Under the pieces are notes generated by a model. It was given only the letters and a program-made list of their open reading frames with translations. It did no database searches and was not told the DNA's origin. Shown here one piece after another: positions 19,359-28,947 of a stretch of 64,000 nt of DNA (the stretch's first letter is position 1; every line of letters starts with the position of its first letter). Source of the DNA: JABFSA01 sp963827515 (GTDB lineage: Bacteria; Acidobacteriota; Vicinamibacteria; Vicinamibacterales; UBA2999); NCBI GenBank assembly GCA_963827515.1, contig CAWHBF010000008.1, positions 190,713 through 254,712 of the forward strand. The letters are read 5' to 3'. Position numbers and translations under genes: made by a program.

Positions 19359-20513
19359 GTGCTGAAACGTACGCGATCGCTCGTCGGCGCTCTCGCTGCC
19401 GTCGGTGTTGTGGCCGTGGTATCGGCCGCACAGAACCCGCCTGCACCGGTCGGGCCTCCCGTCAATCCCAACCTCCGCCACTCCACCTACGCGCCGGTTG
19501 ACGGCAAAGGAGGACAGGAGGTCAGCGGCGCGTACGAAGTAGCCAAAGGCTGGCCCCAGCCGGTCATCGAGGGCTGGACCATCAACGCCGAGGGGATCTA
19601 CGTCGAGTCGCCGGATCGGATCATCGCGGTGGGCCGGGGCACTCGAAAGTTCCCGTGGACCGCTTTCTGGGGGCCGGGCGCGTTTCGCTCACTGGGCCAG
19701 GCGATCGCTCCCGAAGACCAGAAGCGCGGATCGATGATCGTGGTCTACGACCGCAGCGGAAAAGTGACCGAGTCGTGGGACCAGTGGCAATCGATCCTGC
19801 CCGACGTGCAGCAGGTGCAGGCGAATCCGTACGACCCTGAACGTCATCTCTGGATCGCCACCGGACAAGGCGTGGTGCAGCTGACGCGCGACGGAAAACG
19901 ACACGTGAATACGCTTGACGCGATGGACGTTCCCCAGCCTCGCTTCGTTGTCGAGCACTTCGCCTGGGCCGCGAATGGTGATCTGTACACCTCGGGCGGC
20001 TATCAGGTCGTGAAGTTTTCGAAGGACGGGAAATACATCTCCGCCTTCGGGAAACCCGGCAGTGCGCCCGGCGAGTTCGGCGTCTACGGACAGGGATTGG
20101 CGGGAGCGGGCATTCATGGAATCGTGATCGACTCCAACAGAAACCGCCTCTACGTCGCGGATCGCGTCAACTCACGGATCCAGGTGTTCGACCTGAACGG
20201 GAAGCACCTGGATGTCTGGCCGAACATCCCCGCGCCATACGCCATCCGTCTGACGCAAGACGGCCAGCACCTGTGGGTGGGAGACGGGTACACCCAGAAA
20301 TTCGCCAAGTATGAGGCGCTGACCGGAAGGCTCGTCCCCGGGTCGACCTGGGGAACGACGGGGATCGCACCCGGTGCGTTTTGGGGCATCCACTACTTCA
20401 CGACGGACAACGAGGGCACCCTCTACGTAGGGGAGGATCTCGCCTACCGGATTCAGAAGTTCGTGCCTCGCAAGGATGGAAACCCCGTCCAGGTGATCGG
20501 TCCGCTCATGTAG
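19359..20513 (+). CDS. NHL-repeat / six-bladed beta-propeller exported protein
   Basis: The GTG start at 19359 follows CCGGAGG. It gives 384 residues with a signal peptide (LVGALAAVGVVAVVSAAQ). Propeller blades show repeated NHL-type strands: GVVQLTRDGKRHVN, YQVVKFSKDGKYISAFGKPG, IVIDSNRNRLYVADRVNSRI, and GTLYVGEDLAYRIQKFVP. Such propellers bind ligands or act as peptidylglycine-lyase-like or lactonase-like enzymes; no catalytic residues can be assigned here. It is 26 bases downstream of copy D and so probably co-transcribed. Confidence 0.8.
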   Translation: MLKRTRSLVGALAAVGVVAVVSAAQNPPAPVGPPVNPNLRHSTYAPVDGKGGQEVSGAYEVAKGWPQPVIEGWTINAEGIYVESPDRIIAVGRGTRKFPWTAFWGPGAFRSLGQAIAPEDQKRGSMIVVYDRSGKVTESWDQWQSILPDVQQVQANPYDPERHLWIATGQGVVQLTRDGKRHVNTLDAMDVPQPRFVVEHFAWAANGDLYTSGGYQVVKFSKDGKYISAFGKPGSAPGEFGVYGQGLAGAGIHGIVIDSNRNRLYVADRVNSRIQVFDLNGKHLDVWPNIPAPYAIRLTQDGQHLWVGDGYTQKFAKYEALTGRLVPGSTWGTTGIAPGAFWGIHYFTTDNEGTLYVGEDLAYRIQKFVPRKDGNPVQVIGPLM

Positions 20514-20520
20514 CACGATC

Positions 20521-20543
20521 GCGCGCGGGCACACGCCCGCGCG
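20521..20543. terminator. GC-rich hairpin between convergent genes
   Basis: GCGCGCGGGC-ACAC-GCCCGCGCG forms a near-perfect stem with a short loop, eight bases after the NHL gene and just before the end of the minus-strand DsrE fragment. No T-tract follows, so it may act as a bidirectional stop or a REP unit. Confidence 0.5.
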
Positions 20544-20547
20544 TACG

Positions 20548-20826
20548 CTACCCGCCGATGCGCACGTACCCGCGCAGCTCCATGTTGATGATGGTGGTCA
20601 GCGCCCACAGGTCCAACTGGATCTCCGGCTGGATATCCTTGGGATCGATCTTCATGCCGAGCACGGCTTGGCCGCACACGTGGAACTCCACGCCGGCTTT
20701 CTTGAGCGCCTGAATGATGGCGATGTTCGGATTGTCCTGACCGTTGTTGCGGGCCTTGTAGGCATCGTTCTTCGGCACCGATCCTGCAGCAGAAGATCGC
20801 ATGGTGACCGTGGATACCCAGTTCAT
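20548..20826 (-). pseudogene. DsrE-family protein, 5'-truncated fragment
   Basis: The C-terminal 70 residues are clearly DsrE/DsrF-like: NPNIAIIQALKKAGVEFHVC, GQAVLGMKIDPKDI and LWALTTIINMELRGYVRIGG, with the conserved cysteine of the VCGQA motif. The family is normally about 120-160 residues. Here the N-terminal half is missing: the frame is closed by a TAA about 15 bases upstream of the first ATG, and the preceding residues (MNWVSTVTMRSSAAG) are not DsrE-like. A rearrangement near 20780 is likely. A 21-bp tandem duplication lies about 150 bases upstream. Confidence 0.7.
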
Positions 20827-20975
20827 GTTGTGGGGTACCGCTTATGTGATCCTGAAATGGACCGTCGGCCTATGGGCATTTCGGCAGGCAAAGGCGTATG
20901 TAACACGCCATGATGAACTCGACCTCGAGCACCCGCTCGGGCTGAGCTGACGATCACTGCGCTGCCGGGTGCCAG

Positions 20976-21017
20976 AACGGGACACGTGCAGAACACAACG
21001 GGACACGTGCAGAACAC
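20976..21017. repeat. Exact 21-bp tandem duplication
   Basis: Two perfect copies (20976-20996 and 20997-21017) of a 21-base unit, AACGGGACACGTGCAGAACA plus C. Each contains the palindrome CACGTG within GGGACACGTG. It lies in the gap between the truncated DsrE gene and the META lipoprotein, close to an apparent rearrangement. It might be a mobile-element scar or a pair of protein-binding sites. Confidence 0.6.
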
Positions 21018-21037
21018 GAGGTGTCCGATTGCCTGCC

Positions 21038-21493
21038 TTATGGGCTGGCCGTCGTGATCCGTTCGAACTCGTAGATTCCGCCGTCGGCCATCAGCGACAG
21101 AAAGAGGCGACTGTCGCGCATCACGTACGACCGGATGAACCCCCACTGCTTCACGATGTGGTCGTGCAGCGATCCCGGGGGACATGCCGCGCGGGTCAGA
21201 GCCAGTGGGCCGAACTGGAGCTGGCTGGGACCATTCGATGTCCAGGTCCCGCGTCCTCGATTGCAATCAATACGCGCCGCCAGTTGTCCATCGGGGCCGA
21301 ACTCAATGGTGTACTTTGCGCGATCGTCTGGCGTCAGCGCCGTGTCGTCGCTGCTCTGGAACCTGACGAGCTGCCATGACGTCCCGACGAGCGGTGGCGA
21401 GGTCGATGGCTGAGGCACCTGAGCTCCCGCAGGCGATGCGGTCTGACAAGCGCCGGTAAAACATGCCAAAACGACCAGGGTGAGAAGTTTCAC
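21038..21493 (-). CDS. META-domain lipoprotein (HslJ-like)
   Basis: A 151-residue protein with a lipoprotein signal (LLTLVVLACFTGAC, lipobox FTGAC). The META domain is recognised from LVGTSWQLVRFQS, YTIEFGPDGQLAARIDCNRG, TWTSNGPSQLQFGPLALTRA and IYEFERI. The RIDCNRG block corresponds to the usual GCN.. turn. META proteins such as HslJ are envelope proteins linked to stress or antibiotic resistance; the molecular role is unclear. It is monocistronic in appearance and separated from the DUF6152 operon by about 155 bases without genes. Confidence 0.8.
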   Translation of the reverse strand: MKLLTLVVLACFTGACQTASPAGAQVPQPSTSPPLVGTSWQLVRFQSSDDTALTPDDRAKYTIEFGPDGQLAARIDCNRGRGTWTSNGPSQLQFGPLALTRAACPPGSLHDHIVKQWGFIRSYVMRDSRLFLSLMADGGIYEFERITTASP

Positions 21494-21649
21494 GGTGTGG
21501 AGACAACTGCCTGGGGAGGAATGACAGTTATCGTATCAAGCGGCCTGTACTGCGCGGCAACACGAGCAACCTGAGTTTGCGTGGCGCACTGCCGCCATTC
21601 GAGGGAAGACATCCTGAAAAGCGGGTCGCGCCAGGAAGGTCGGCCCGCC

Positions 21650-22052
21650 TTAGTCGACTGTCTGACCCGGCTCTCGACCCCACGTGAAACCATCTGATGG
21701 ACGCTGCAACGTGACGAGTCGCACGCGATGATCCGCGGGATTGCGTCCCGGGGCACCGGTGATAATCACGCGGTCACCCACTTTGAACGTGGCGCGCGTC
21801 AAGCCCTGCTGGCCGAGCTGCGCAACGCCGCCCCATTCCACCGCGTAGCGCACCGTCGTCCCGTCTTTCTCTCTGACGTCCACGTGCACGAAAGAGTGCG
21901 GGTTGCGGAAATCGAGCTGCACGAGGTCTCCCTCGATCGTCACGGATTCCTTCTCGCGGTAGGTCGCGGCAAATGAATGGTGCGCGTACGCCCGAACGCC
22001 GATCGACAGTGCGGCGAAGGCAAGGAATGAAATGACAAGATAGGCGCTTCAT
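21650..22052 (-). CDS. DUF6152 family exported protein (copy 5, frameshifted in signal)
   Basis: The start MKRL at 22052 is followed within about 15 bases by a one-base frame change near 22037. After it the frame reads VISFLAFAALSIGVRAYAHH and SFAATYREKESVTIEGDLVQ. It then continues with FRNPHSFVHVDVREKDGTTV, VGDRVIITGAPGRNPADHRV and QRPSDGFTW. It belongs to the RNPHSF subtype shared with copies 6 and 7. Last gene of the four-gene minus operon headed at 24776, 15 bases after secreted protein G1. Function unknown. Confidence 0.8.
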
Positions 22053-22067
22053 TAGCGTCTCCCGTAT

Positions 22068-22823
22068 CTACTCACAAGGTGCGGGCTTCCATTTCGAGCC
22101 GTCCGGCTCTCGCTTGAAGTGCGAGCTGCGCGCAAAGCGCGTCGTCAGGTACTTCGGGTCCTCGACGATCGTTGTGACGAGCAAATACACGTCGCCGCTC
22201 GATTCCACGCGGGTGAAGTAGTCTGTCACCACCGCGTCGGCGCTGTACGGGACGCCGTTGCGCTGCAGGAAACCTTGACGCATGCCCGTTGTGACGACTT
22301 TCAGCTGCGCAGAAGGAATAGGACCGCCTGCGCGAGGACCGCGGCCGCCCGCATAGTCCCACGTGGCTACGGACGCGCCTTGCAGGCCGCCGGCAGTGGC
22401 CACATCGGATGTCACCGCAGGTCGCGGCCCGAAATCGAACAAGCGCGTCTGCCGGCCAGCGTCAGTCTCGAGCTTCAGCGTGTTCTCGTTCTCCCACGCA
22501 ATGTGCAGCCTCGTCGGCACTCGCAAGATGTTGCCGGCGCCGTATGCCTTGCACACGTCCTCAGCGGTTTCCTTCGCCGGGTCCCAAGCGTCCGCGACGC
22601 GTCGTCCTTCAGCGTTGAGGGGAATGCTCGGGTAGTCCCCTTTCGCCGGGATCATCATCCGCCACCGCCAGTCCTCGGTCACGAGCGACACCCAATAGCC
22701 CGTGAGATCCGCACCGGCGCCCGCCCGACCGGCCGGCGGCGCCCCGCCGCGGCCGCGTTGCGCCGAGAGCGCGGAGGGTACAAGCACCACAATCGCGAAG
22801 ACGATCGCGGCGCGCAGTCTCAT
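22068..22823 (-). CDS. Secreted conserved protein G1 (DLTGYW type)
   Basis: A 251-residue exported protein; signal peptide MRLRAAIVFAIVVLVPSALS followed by an RGRGG linker. The core begins DLTGYWVSLVTEDWRWRMMI. It contains VCKAYGAGNILRVP (conserved Cys), LKLETDAGRQTRLFDFG, LKVVTTGMRQGFLQRNGVPY, and VEDPKYLTTRFARSSHFKRE, and ends WKPAPCE with a second conserved Cys. G2 (36012) and G3 (28948) share every block. The GYLRKNG-like and DPKYLT blocks also occur in the H proteins, so G and H look homologous. The start overlaps the stop of the MBL gene by four bases. No catalytic site recognised. Confidence 0.85.
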   Translation of the reverse strand: MRLRAAIVFAIVVLVPSALSAQRGRGGAPPAGRAGAGADLTGYWVSLVTEDWRWRMMIPAKGDYPSIPLNAEGRRVADAWDPAKETAEDVCKAYGAGNILRVPTRLHIAWENENTLKLETDAGRQTRLFDFGPRPAVTSDVATAGGLQGASVATWDYAGGRGPRAGGPIPSAQLKVVTTGMRQGFLQRNGVPYSADAVVTDYFTRVESSGDVYLLVTTIVEDPKYLTTRFARSSHFKREPDGSKWKPAPCE

Positions 22824-23932
22824 TTCGTACCTCCGCCCGGCAGCGTCTTGTAGACCGCCTCAATGAAATGGGCGGTGGTCCACGAACCGCTCGTCGCGCC
22901 GTAGCGTCCGTCGTAGTCAGCCGTCGGCCGGGCGGCTTTCACCTGCTCGAGCGTCATCCCCTTCTTCACCATCGCCTGGATGCGATCGCGCAGAATGGTG
23001 ACCATGTCGCGATAGTAAGCGACGTCCGCGATGTCACTAATGCGCCCATAGGCGGGAATGATGAGCGTGCCGCCCTCGGATCGGAACTCCGGTACTGCGA
23101 GGTCAATGATGCGATTGAGGCCCTCGATGAGGCCGTTGATCGTGCCGCCCTTCGCCGTGTCGATCACCGGATACGTTGTCGTGCGAAAGACTTCACCCGC
23201 GGCGATCACGTCCGATCCACGAAGGTAGACGATCGTATCACCGTCGGTGAACGCAGCCGGCTGATGCATCAGGACAACACCTTCGCCGTTGAAGAAGTTG
23301 CTCAGCTTCATCGACTCGGTGTTGTACGTGCTGGTAAGCTGATCCCGGGTCGGATACGGCTGCTGCCCCGCCGGTGGATTCGCCATCCGGTTCTGCAGAT
23401 TCTCGTGTCCGAGAATCGCCGCTCCCTCGCCGACGTCGCTCAACTGACCCGCGACATTGCCGCCCGTGAAGGTATCGCCGGCGCTCGCGATCATCCCGTT
23501 GCCGCCGACGTGATCGTGCGCGATGCTGGTGTCGATGATGTAGCGAATCGGCTTGGGCGGCATGTCGGCGCGCCGCGCCTCAACGATCGAGTTGCGCGTC
23601 TCGGCTCCGTACAGAAGCGTCGGCGCCGCCGCAGCCGTTCTGGCCTGAACCCACTGCTGCACCGCGCGAACAGCCGCGATCACTTCTTTGCTCATCGCCG
23701 CCGACCCTGAATCCACCATGAGGACCCCGTCGAGGCCCACCGACAGCGTGATGTTGGCCCCCGCCCCCATCAGCACGTAGATGTTGCCGCGCACCGGTAG
23801 CACTTTGATCGGACTGCTGGGATTGACGCCGGGAATGGTCCCGGCGCCCGCGAGGGCGCCGTTCAGCGTCTGACCGGTGGCCGGCGACGCCATGAGCGAG
23901 GCAATCACGATCGCAACGCAGCTAGCGCGCAT
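22820..23932 (-). CDS. Metallo-beta-lactamase-fold protein 1 with degraded zinc motif
   Basis: A 370-residue exported protein (signal MRASCVAIVIASLMASPATG) with an MBL fold of the quinoprotein-relay/SoxH-like type: VRGNIYVLMGAGANITLSVG, GVLMVDSG, IRYIIDTS. The canonical HxHxDH motif should read NTHWHGDHTGGN. Here it is DTSIAHDHVGGN, keeping only the Asp and last His. The later ligands are altered too: AAFTDGD (Phe for His), GEVF (Glu for Asp), IPAYGRISD (Tyr for His). Classic di-zinc hydrolysis is therefore doubtful; a binding or single-metal role is possible. It overlaps H1 by 11 bases and G1 by 4 bases. Confidence 0.85.
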   Translation of the reverse strand: MRASCVAIVIASLMASPATGQTLNGALAGAGTIPGVNPSSPIKVLPVRGNIYVLMGAGANITLSVGLDGVLMVDSGSAAMSKEVIAAVRAVQQWVQARTAAAAPTLLYGAETRNSIVEARRADMPPKPIRYIIDTSIAHDHVGGNGMIASAGDTFTGGNVAGQLSDVGEGAAILGHENLQNRMANPPAGQQPYPTRDQLTSTYNTESMKLSNFFNGEGVVLMHQPAAFTDGDTIVYLRGSDVIAAGEVFRTTTYPVIDTAKGGTINGLIEGLNRIIDLAVPEFRSEGGTLIIPAYGRISDIADVAYYRDMVTILRDRIQAMVKKGMTLEQVKAARPTADYDGRYGATSGSWTTAHFIEAVYKTLPGGGTK

Positions 23933-24776
23933 CCTTCGCCGCCTTCAGTTTGTCGCGGTACTCTGGATACATCGTTTCGGGACCACCGCGCGTCGCATCG
24001 AAAGGAATTCCGTAGTCATCGCTGAATTCGCGGAGATAGGGGTTGGTCCCGGGGAGAAAATGAGGAATCGCGCCGCGCGGGCGATCGATCTCCGCGACGA
24101 CGCCACACGGGTAGGGCGGTACTTGCTGATGGACATTCAGCTCGTAGTCCGTCGTGCGAATGAATGGCTCGGAGAGGTAGACAGGATCGGTCACGATGGC
24201 TGCGACGGTCAGAAAGTCGCCGTGGCGGATCCAGTGCTCGACCAGCGTCGCCTTGTCGCTGCGCGGCAGCCCGTTGCGCCGCAAGTAGCCTTCCTTCAGA
24301 TGCGTCGTCGTGATGGTGAGCACGTCGCCATCCCACTTCGCGGTCGAGAAGCCCGCCCAGGTGTGCATCGCGCCCTCGGGTGGGTGCGGCCGCCCGTCGA
24401 GATAGATGACGCGATCCACGGAACGGAGCCATTCGGCATGGAAGGCCGTAATTGTGCGAGAAGCAGGATCGACTTCCTTCGAGATGCGAAGGTTCGACGG
24501 CCCCCGCCAGATGTAGTCCGCCATATGCGGCCGGCATTGCCACTCGGGCAGGGTCTGGATGGCCGCGTCCCAGGTGTCGCCGCGCATGCGCGCGGCCTCA
24601 GTGATCGGGATCCCGAGATAGTCGCCCAGCTCCGGACCCGGCACGCGCTCCGGCTGATCTTCCCAAAAGCGCGGCGCCCATTCGCCTGCGAAGTCCACCT
24701 GCGCCCGCGCGGGAGTCGCCGTCGCCAGCAACACGAGGAATACGGTCGGGATACCCACCCGCCAAAAGATCCACAT
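23922..24776 (-). CDS. Secreted conserved protein H1
   Basis: First gene of the operon H1 > MBL1 > G1 > DUF6152-5. ATG at 24776 begins a good signal peptide (GIPTVFLVLLATATPARA); the longer reading from 24962 was rejected. 284 residues. Motifs: VDFAGEWAPRFWEDQPER, EWQCRPHMADYIWRGP (first Cys), DRVIYLDGRPHPPEG, FSTAKWDGDVLTITTTHLKE, GYLRRNGLPRSDKATLVEHW, DPVYLSEPFIRTTDYEL, YPCGVVAEIDRPRG (second Cys), and a C-terminal ETMYPEYRDKLKAAK also found in H2. It combines the DGR.HP and W.GD.LT motifs of the A-F proteins with the GYLRRNG and DP.YL motifs of the G proteins. Function unknown. Confidence 0.82.
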   Translation of the reverse strand: MWIFWRVGIPTVFLVLLATATPARAQVDFAGEWAPRFWEDQPERVPGPELGDYLGIPITEAARMRGDTWDAAIQTLPEWQCRPHMADYIWRGPSNLRISKEVDPASRTITAFHAEWLRSVDRVIYLDGRPHPPEGAMHTWAGFSTAKWDGDVLTITTTHLKEGYLRRNGLPRSDKATLVEHWIRHGDFLTVAAIVTDPVYLSEPFIRTTDYELNVHQQVPPYPCGVVAEIDRPRGAIPHFLPGTNPYLREFSDDYGIPFDATRGGPETMYPEYRDKLKAAKDAR

Positions 24777-24986
24777 CTTCAGCCTCGCTCTTGAGCACCG
24801 CGTCTCACCCGACCTGGACGGGGATGGTATCGCAAATCGGGACACATCAACCGGCATGTTCGGCTGAAGCGAGGTCAGCGTGTCCGAACCTAATGCGGCC
24901 TGCCTCCTGAAACGCGCGAGCGACGGGAGGTCCCCAAGCGGTGGAACCTCCCGCGCTTCCAACGATGAATCGCCGAACGGTCGAGA

Positions 24987-25010
24987 GCTACCGGCTACCG
25001 GCTACCGGCT
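24987..25010. repeat. Short 7-bp tandem repeat
   Basis: GCTACCG occurs three times in a row (24987-25007) followed by GCT, directly downstream of receptor 3 and within the roughly 235-base gap (24777-25012) that otherwise holds only the promoter region of H1. Probably a replication-slippage tract. Confidence 0.5.
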
Positions 25011-25012
25011 GA

Positions 25013-28000
25013 CTAGAACACGTACTTCACGGCAAACTGCATGACCCGCGGATCGGCACCACCCGAGAACGAGGTGATACGGCCGAACGTCGCTGCGCTC
25101 AGGACCGTGCTCGGGTTGCCTGGGATGAACCAGTTGAGCGCGTTGAACGCCTCGATACGCGCCTCGATCCGGTGGCTCCTCGGCAGGTCGGAACCGACCG
25201 CACGAGCGAGAGGTCGATGTTCTTGAAGCCCGGACCGGTCATAGGCGTTGCGCTTCGAGGTCCCGTACGTCCCCAGTGCCGGCTGCGCGAACGCCGACGG
25301 GTTGAGCCAGTTGTTGATCGAGCCGTCGCCGTACGGGTTGTCGCTCACCTGATTCACGCGCTGATTGCTCGCCTGCATACCCGACAGCGCCCGGTCGGTG
25401 CCGGTGGTGATGCGTCAGCGGCTGGCCCGACTGCGCGCGGAAGATGCCCGCCAGGCTCCAGCCAGACGCGAGCACGCGCGCGGCCGTGTTGCTGAACTCG
25501 GGCGTCCGGACGCTCGCGGTGAGATTGAAGATGTGCTCCCGCCAAGAGTCACAGCGCCCCTTGTCGATGTCGTAGATCGCCTTCTGTCTCGGCTTCGGAC
25601 GGTGGATTGAGCATCGAGATCGGCTGCGAGTAGCCGGTCGCGACGTTGAGCGGGCGCCTGGCCCTGGCTGATGAGCCCCTCGCAGCGCGAGACCGTGTAG
25701 TTGGCGCTCGGTGCGTCAGCCCGCGATCCGACCGCCGCTGGAACGAGAGCAGCATCCCGTGGTACCGCTGCCACCCGGCATCGGGTCACCCAGTCCAGGT
25801 AGCCGAAGCTGCACTGCCCGTTTGCCTGGATCCTTCTGCGCGAAGCTCGCGCCGCACGTCGATCGGGGCCGTCGAGCAGTTCGGATAGGTCGTCGTCCCG
25901 GTGGGCGAAGCCGGGGGTTGCGCAGCGTGCAGGGGCTCGTCGGGGGACGCCAGACCCGCGGGAAGGACTCCTCTTCGGATTCCCCGTCTACGTTGCCCCA
26001 CACGTTGGCCAGGGGAATTCCCAGATAGTTGGCCGACAGGGCCATGTTCTCGCCGAAACTGCTGCTGGAGACCGATGTTCCAGCTATGCACGCGTGTCGT
26101 CTCGAGGTCGTACGGCACCGATCCAGGAGCTAGCGCTGGGGACCGGCGGGAATCCACTTTTTGCGCGACCGCACCCGCGTGAGCGGAAGGGGTGGGCCGG
26201 CCCGCGGCCCCAGCCACGGATTGTCCAGGGACCGTGGCGGAAGGTTGATCAACCGCTGTTCGAGACCAAACGGCGGCGCCTGGGCCCGCGTCGAAATAGA
26301 ACTCGCCCGCGATGAAGTTGCTGTTCATGCCGGACCCGGCCCGGATGGCCGTCCGTCCGTCACCCTTCGGGTCCCAGGACACGCCCATGCGCGGCGCGAC
26401 ATTCGGCCACTCGGTACACATCCCGGCTGTGCCGGGAATCCCTCGTCGCCGGGATAGTTCAGACCGGGGGGCGCATTGGGAAACACCTTGCTGCGTCCCC
26501 CCGCATTGAGCCGGTCGATGTCGAAGTTGTAGAACGCGCGGTTCTTGCTGTGCTGCGGGAACCACGGTTCCCACCGGACGCCGTAGTTCAGGGTGATCCG
26601 CGGCGACACGCGCCAGGTGTCCTGCGCGTAGAGCCCGAAATAGGGCTGGTGATATCCTGCCGGAACGGCGTCGACTGGCGGTATCGAATATCCGCCCGAT
26701 CAGGAAGTCCGCGAGGGGAAGACCGGTCGCTCCGCCGTTGAACGAGATCGGCCCCATCGAACGGACATTCGATTCGGTCTTCCAGTTCGAAAGGGAGACC
26801 GCGCCGCCCACGCCGTACTGGTGGTTGCCGCGGACGATCGTCAGGTCGTCGGAAATGCCGTACGTGTTCGGCTTGTAGAAGGAGAACGTCTCCGTTCCGG
26901 TATTGATGGCAAACGCGCCAGTGACGGTGATGTTCATGTAGTTCGGGATGTGGGTGAACATGTTCACGCCGACATCCTCGGGGCCAAACATGTCGGCGTG
27001 GTCCGCGCGACGCTCGTGCGGTTGACGATGCCCGGATGTTGTTGACGACGGTGTTGCTCAGCACCATCGTGTCGCCAACCACAAGCGAATGCTGCGTGTT
27101 GTCGCGCCCGCCGGCGCCGGGCCGCCGCCGGTCAGAATATTCTCGGGGCGTTCACGAGCGCCGGCTCCCAGAATGTGGTCGACAGCATGTAGCGCCGAAG
27201 AGCGAGTGGTTCTGGGTAATCTGCCAGTCGATGCCGATCGACTGGCCTTCGCGCGGCTTCGTGTGCCGCGAATACGGGATCTGGCCGCATGGATCGGTCG
27301 CCGTGGGCAGCATCTGCGCGATCTTCACCGCCGCCGGGCTGAGCAGCGCCGGATTAATCCGGTTGTTCACGAAACCCAGCGCCGCGGGGAGCGTGAGGTT
27401 GCCCTGTGCGCGGCACTGCGCCGACGCGACGCGCGAGAAGTCGCCGGCGAGCATAGCGGGCGTCGGGATGAACGTGATGATGTCGGCCGGCTTCTGCGTC
27501 GCGCGGGTGCCCTGGTACACGCCAAAGAAGAAGAGCCGATCCCGCTAATCGGTCCGCCGAGGACGCCGCCGAACTGGTTGCGAACCAGGCCGTCGTTGGC
27601 GCGTTCGCCGGTTTCCCGATTGATGGCGCAAACGGACTGTCGAGTTGAAACGGTGATGCCGAGCAAACTCGAACAGGTCGCCGTGGAACGCGTTGGTGCC
27701 CGACTTGGTGGCGATGCTCGACCGTGCCGCCCGCCTTATAGCCGTTCTGGGCGGTCTGCGAGCTGGTCTCCACGCGGAACTCCTGCAGCGCGTCCGGGAA
27801 CGGCAGCGGCAGGTTCACGCCGTCCAGACGTTGTTGTGCAGCGCGCCGTCGAGCAGATAGGCGACGCCGAACGGCTGGCCGCCGGCAATCGCGATGCCGC
27901 GGCTGCCGGTCAGGCTGCGGCTCGACGGGTTGCCCGTGTCCACCGCGGCGCCCGCGATAATGATCAGCGACGCGGGATTGCGACCTTCGAGCGGCAACGC

Positions 28001-28429
28001 CTCGACCTCCTCGTTGTCGATGACCGCGCCGATCGCCGGGTTACGCGTTTCGACGAGAGGCGCCGACGCCTCGACCGAAACCGTTTCCTCGAGGCTGCCA
28101 AGCTGCAGCGTACCGGGATGACCGGGTTGCTGTTGACCTGCAGCACGATGCCGGTCTGCGCGAAGGTGCGGAAGCCCGCGAGCGTAGCTTCCAGGCGATA
28201 GGGGCCGATCGGCAGGTTGAGCAGCGAATAGGACACCGGTCTCATCGCTGACCGCCTCCCGGCGGAACCCGGTCTCAGTCTGGATCGCGACGACGGTCAC
28301 ACCCGGCAGGACGCCGCCGCTCGAATCCGCGACGGTGCCGTTGATTTGCGCCGTGGCCTGCGCCCACGCATGCGTGGCCGCCAGCAGAAGGACGATCCCG
28401 ACGAGCAGTGCCCGCGATAGGCGAATCAT
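25013..28429 (-). CDS. Oar-like TonB-dependent receptor 3 (many frameshifts)
   Basis: The locus begins at MIRLSRALLVGIVLLLAATH (signal ends AWAQ). A carboxypeptidase-regulatory domain follows (INGTVADSSGGVLPGVTVVA, FRREAVSDETG). The plug has LPLEGRNPASLIIIAGAAVD, GGQPFGVAYLLDGALHN and FPDALQEFRVETSSQTAQNG. The barrel ends FGRITSFSGGADPRVMQFAV with a last Phe at 25016. At least eight frame changes occur, but the blocks are in order and cover a full-length receptor. Closest to receptors 1 and 4. It is the last gene of the minus-strand operon starting at 31183. Import of an unknown ligand is inferred. Confidence 0.8.
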
Positions 28430-28463
28430 TCAGGCCTCCTGGCAGATGTGAAGTGCGACGAAT

Positions 28464-28854
28464 TTAGTCGAATCGTTCGCTCTCGAGAATGCCCCAGCTC
28501 CACCCATCCTTCGGACGCTTGAAGGTGAGCAGGCGTACGCGATGATCGGCCGCATTGCGGCCGGGATTGCCGGTGATGATCGACTTCGTCGCCCGGCTTC
28601 AGGGTGTCTCTCGACACCTTGCCGCTCAGCTGCGAGGGGGAGCCCCACTCGACGACGTAGCGGTTGATCGTCCCGTCCTTCTCTTTCACCATCACGTGGA
28701 CGAAGGAATGAGGATTTCGGAGCAGGAACTGGACAATCGCCCCTTCGATCGTGACGGACTGATCTTCGAGATAGGTCGCGGCAAACGAATGATGAGCTGA
28801 TGCCTGCGCCCCCAGCCCGAGCACGACCAGCGATGCAACCAGGTAACGCTTCAT
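28464..28854 (-). CDS. DUF6152 family exported protein (copy 6, frameshifted)
   Basis: The start MKRYLVASLVVLGLGAQASA, placed at 28854, is followed by HHSFAATYLEDQSVTIEGAI, LLRNPHSFVHVMVKEKDGTI and LKPGDEV. A one-base frame change near 28575 (GTCGATCATC where GTCATCATC is expected) leads to ITGNPGRNAADHRVRLLTFK, RPKDGWSWGILESERFD and a stop at 28464. It is very similar to copy 5 (HHSFAATY, RNPHSFVHV, GRN.ADHRVRL). Lies between secreted protein G3 and receptor 3 in the same operon. Confidence 0.8.
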
Positions 28855-28947
28855 ACAAGGGTCCTCCTGCCGCCTTGACGGCACATCTGTTCTCGACGCA
28901 ATTTCACGCGCCGGTGGCCCTGAGAATCAGGCGATGTGTGAACCTCA

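Noticed and set aside
24987..25010. Tandem GCTACCG units considered as a CRISPR or attachment site
   Set aside because: Units are only 7 bp, contiguous and without spacers or cas genes.
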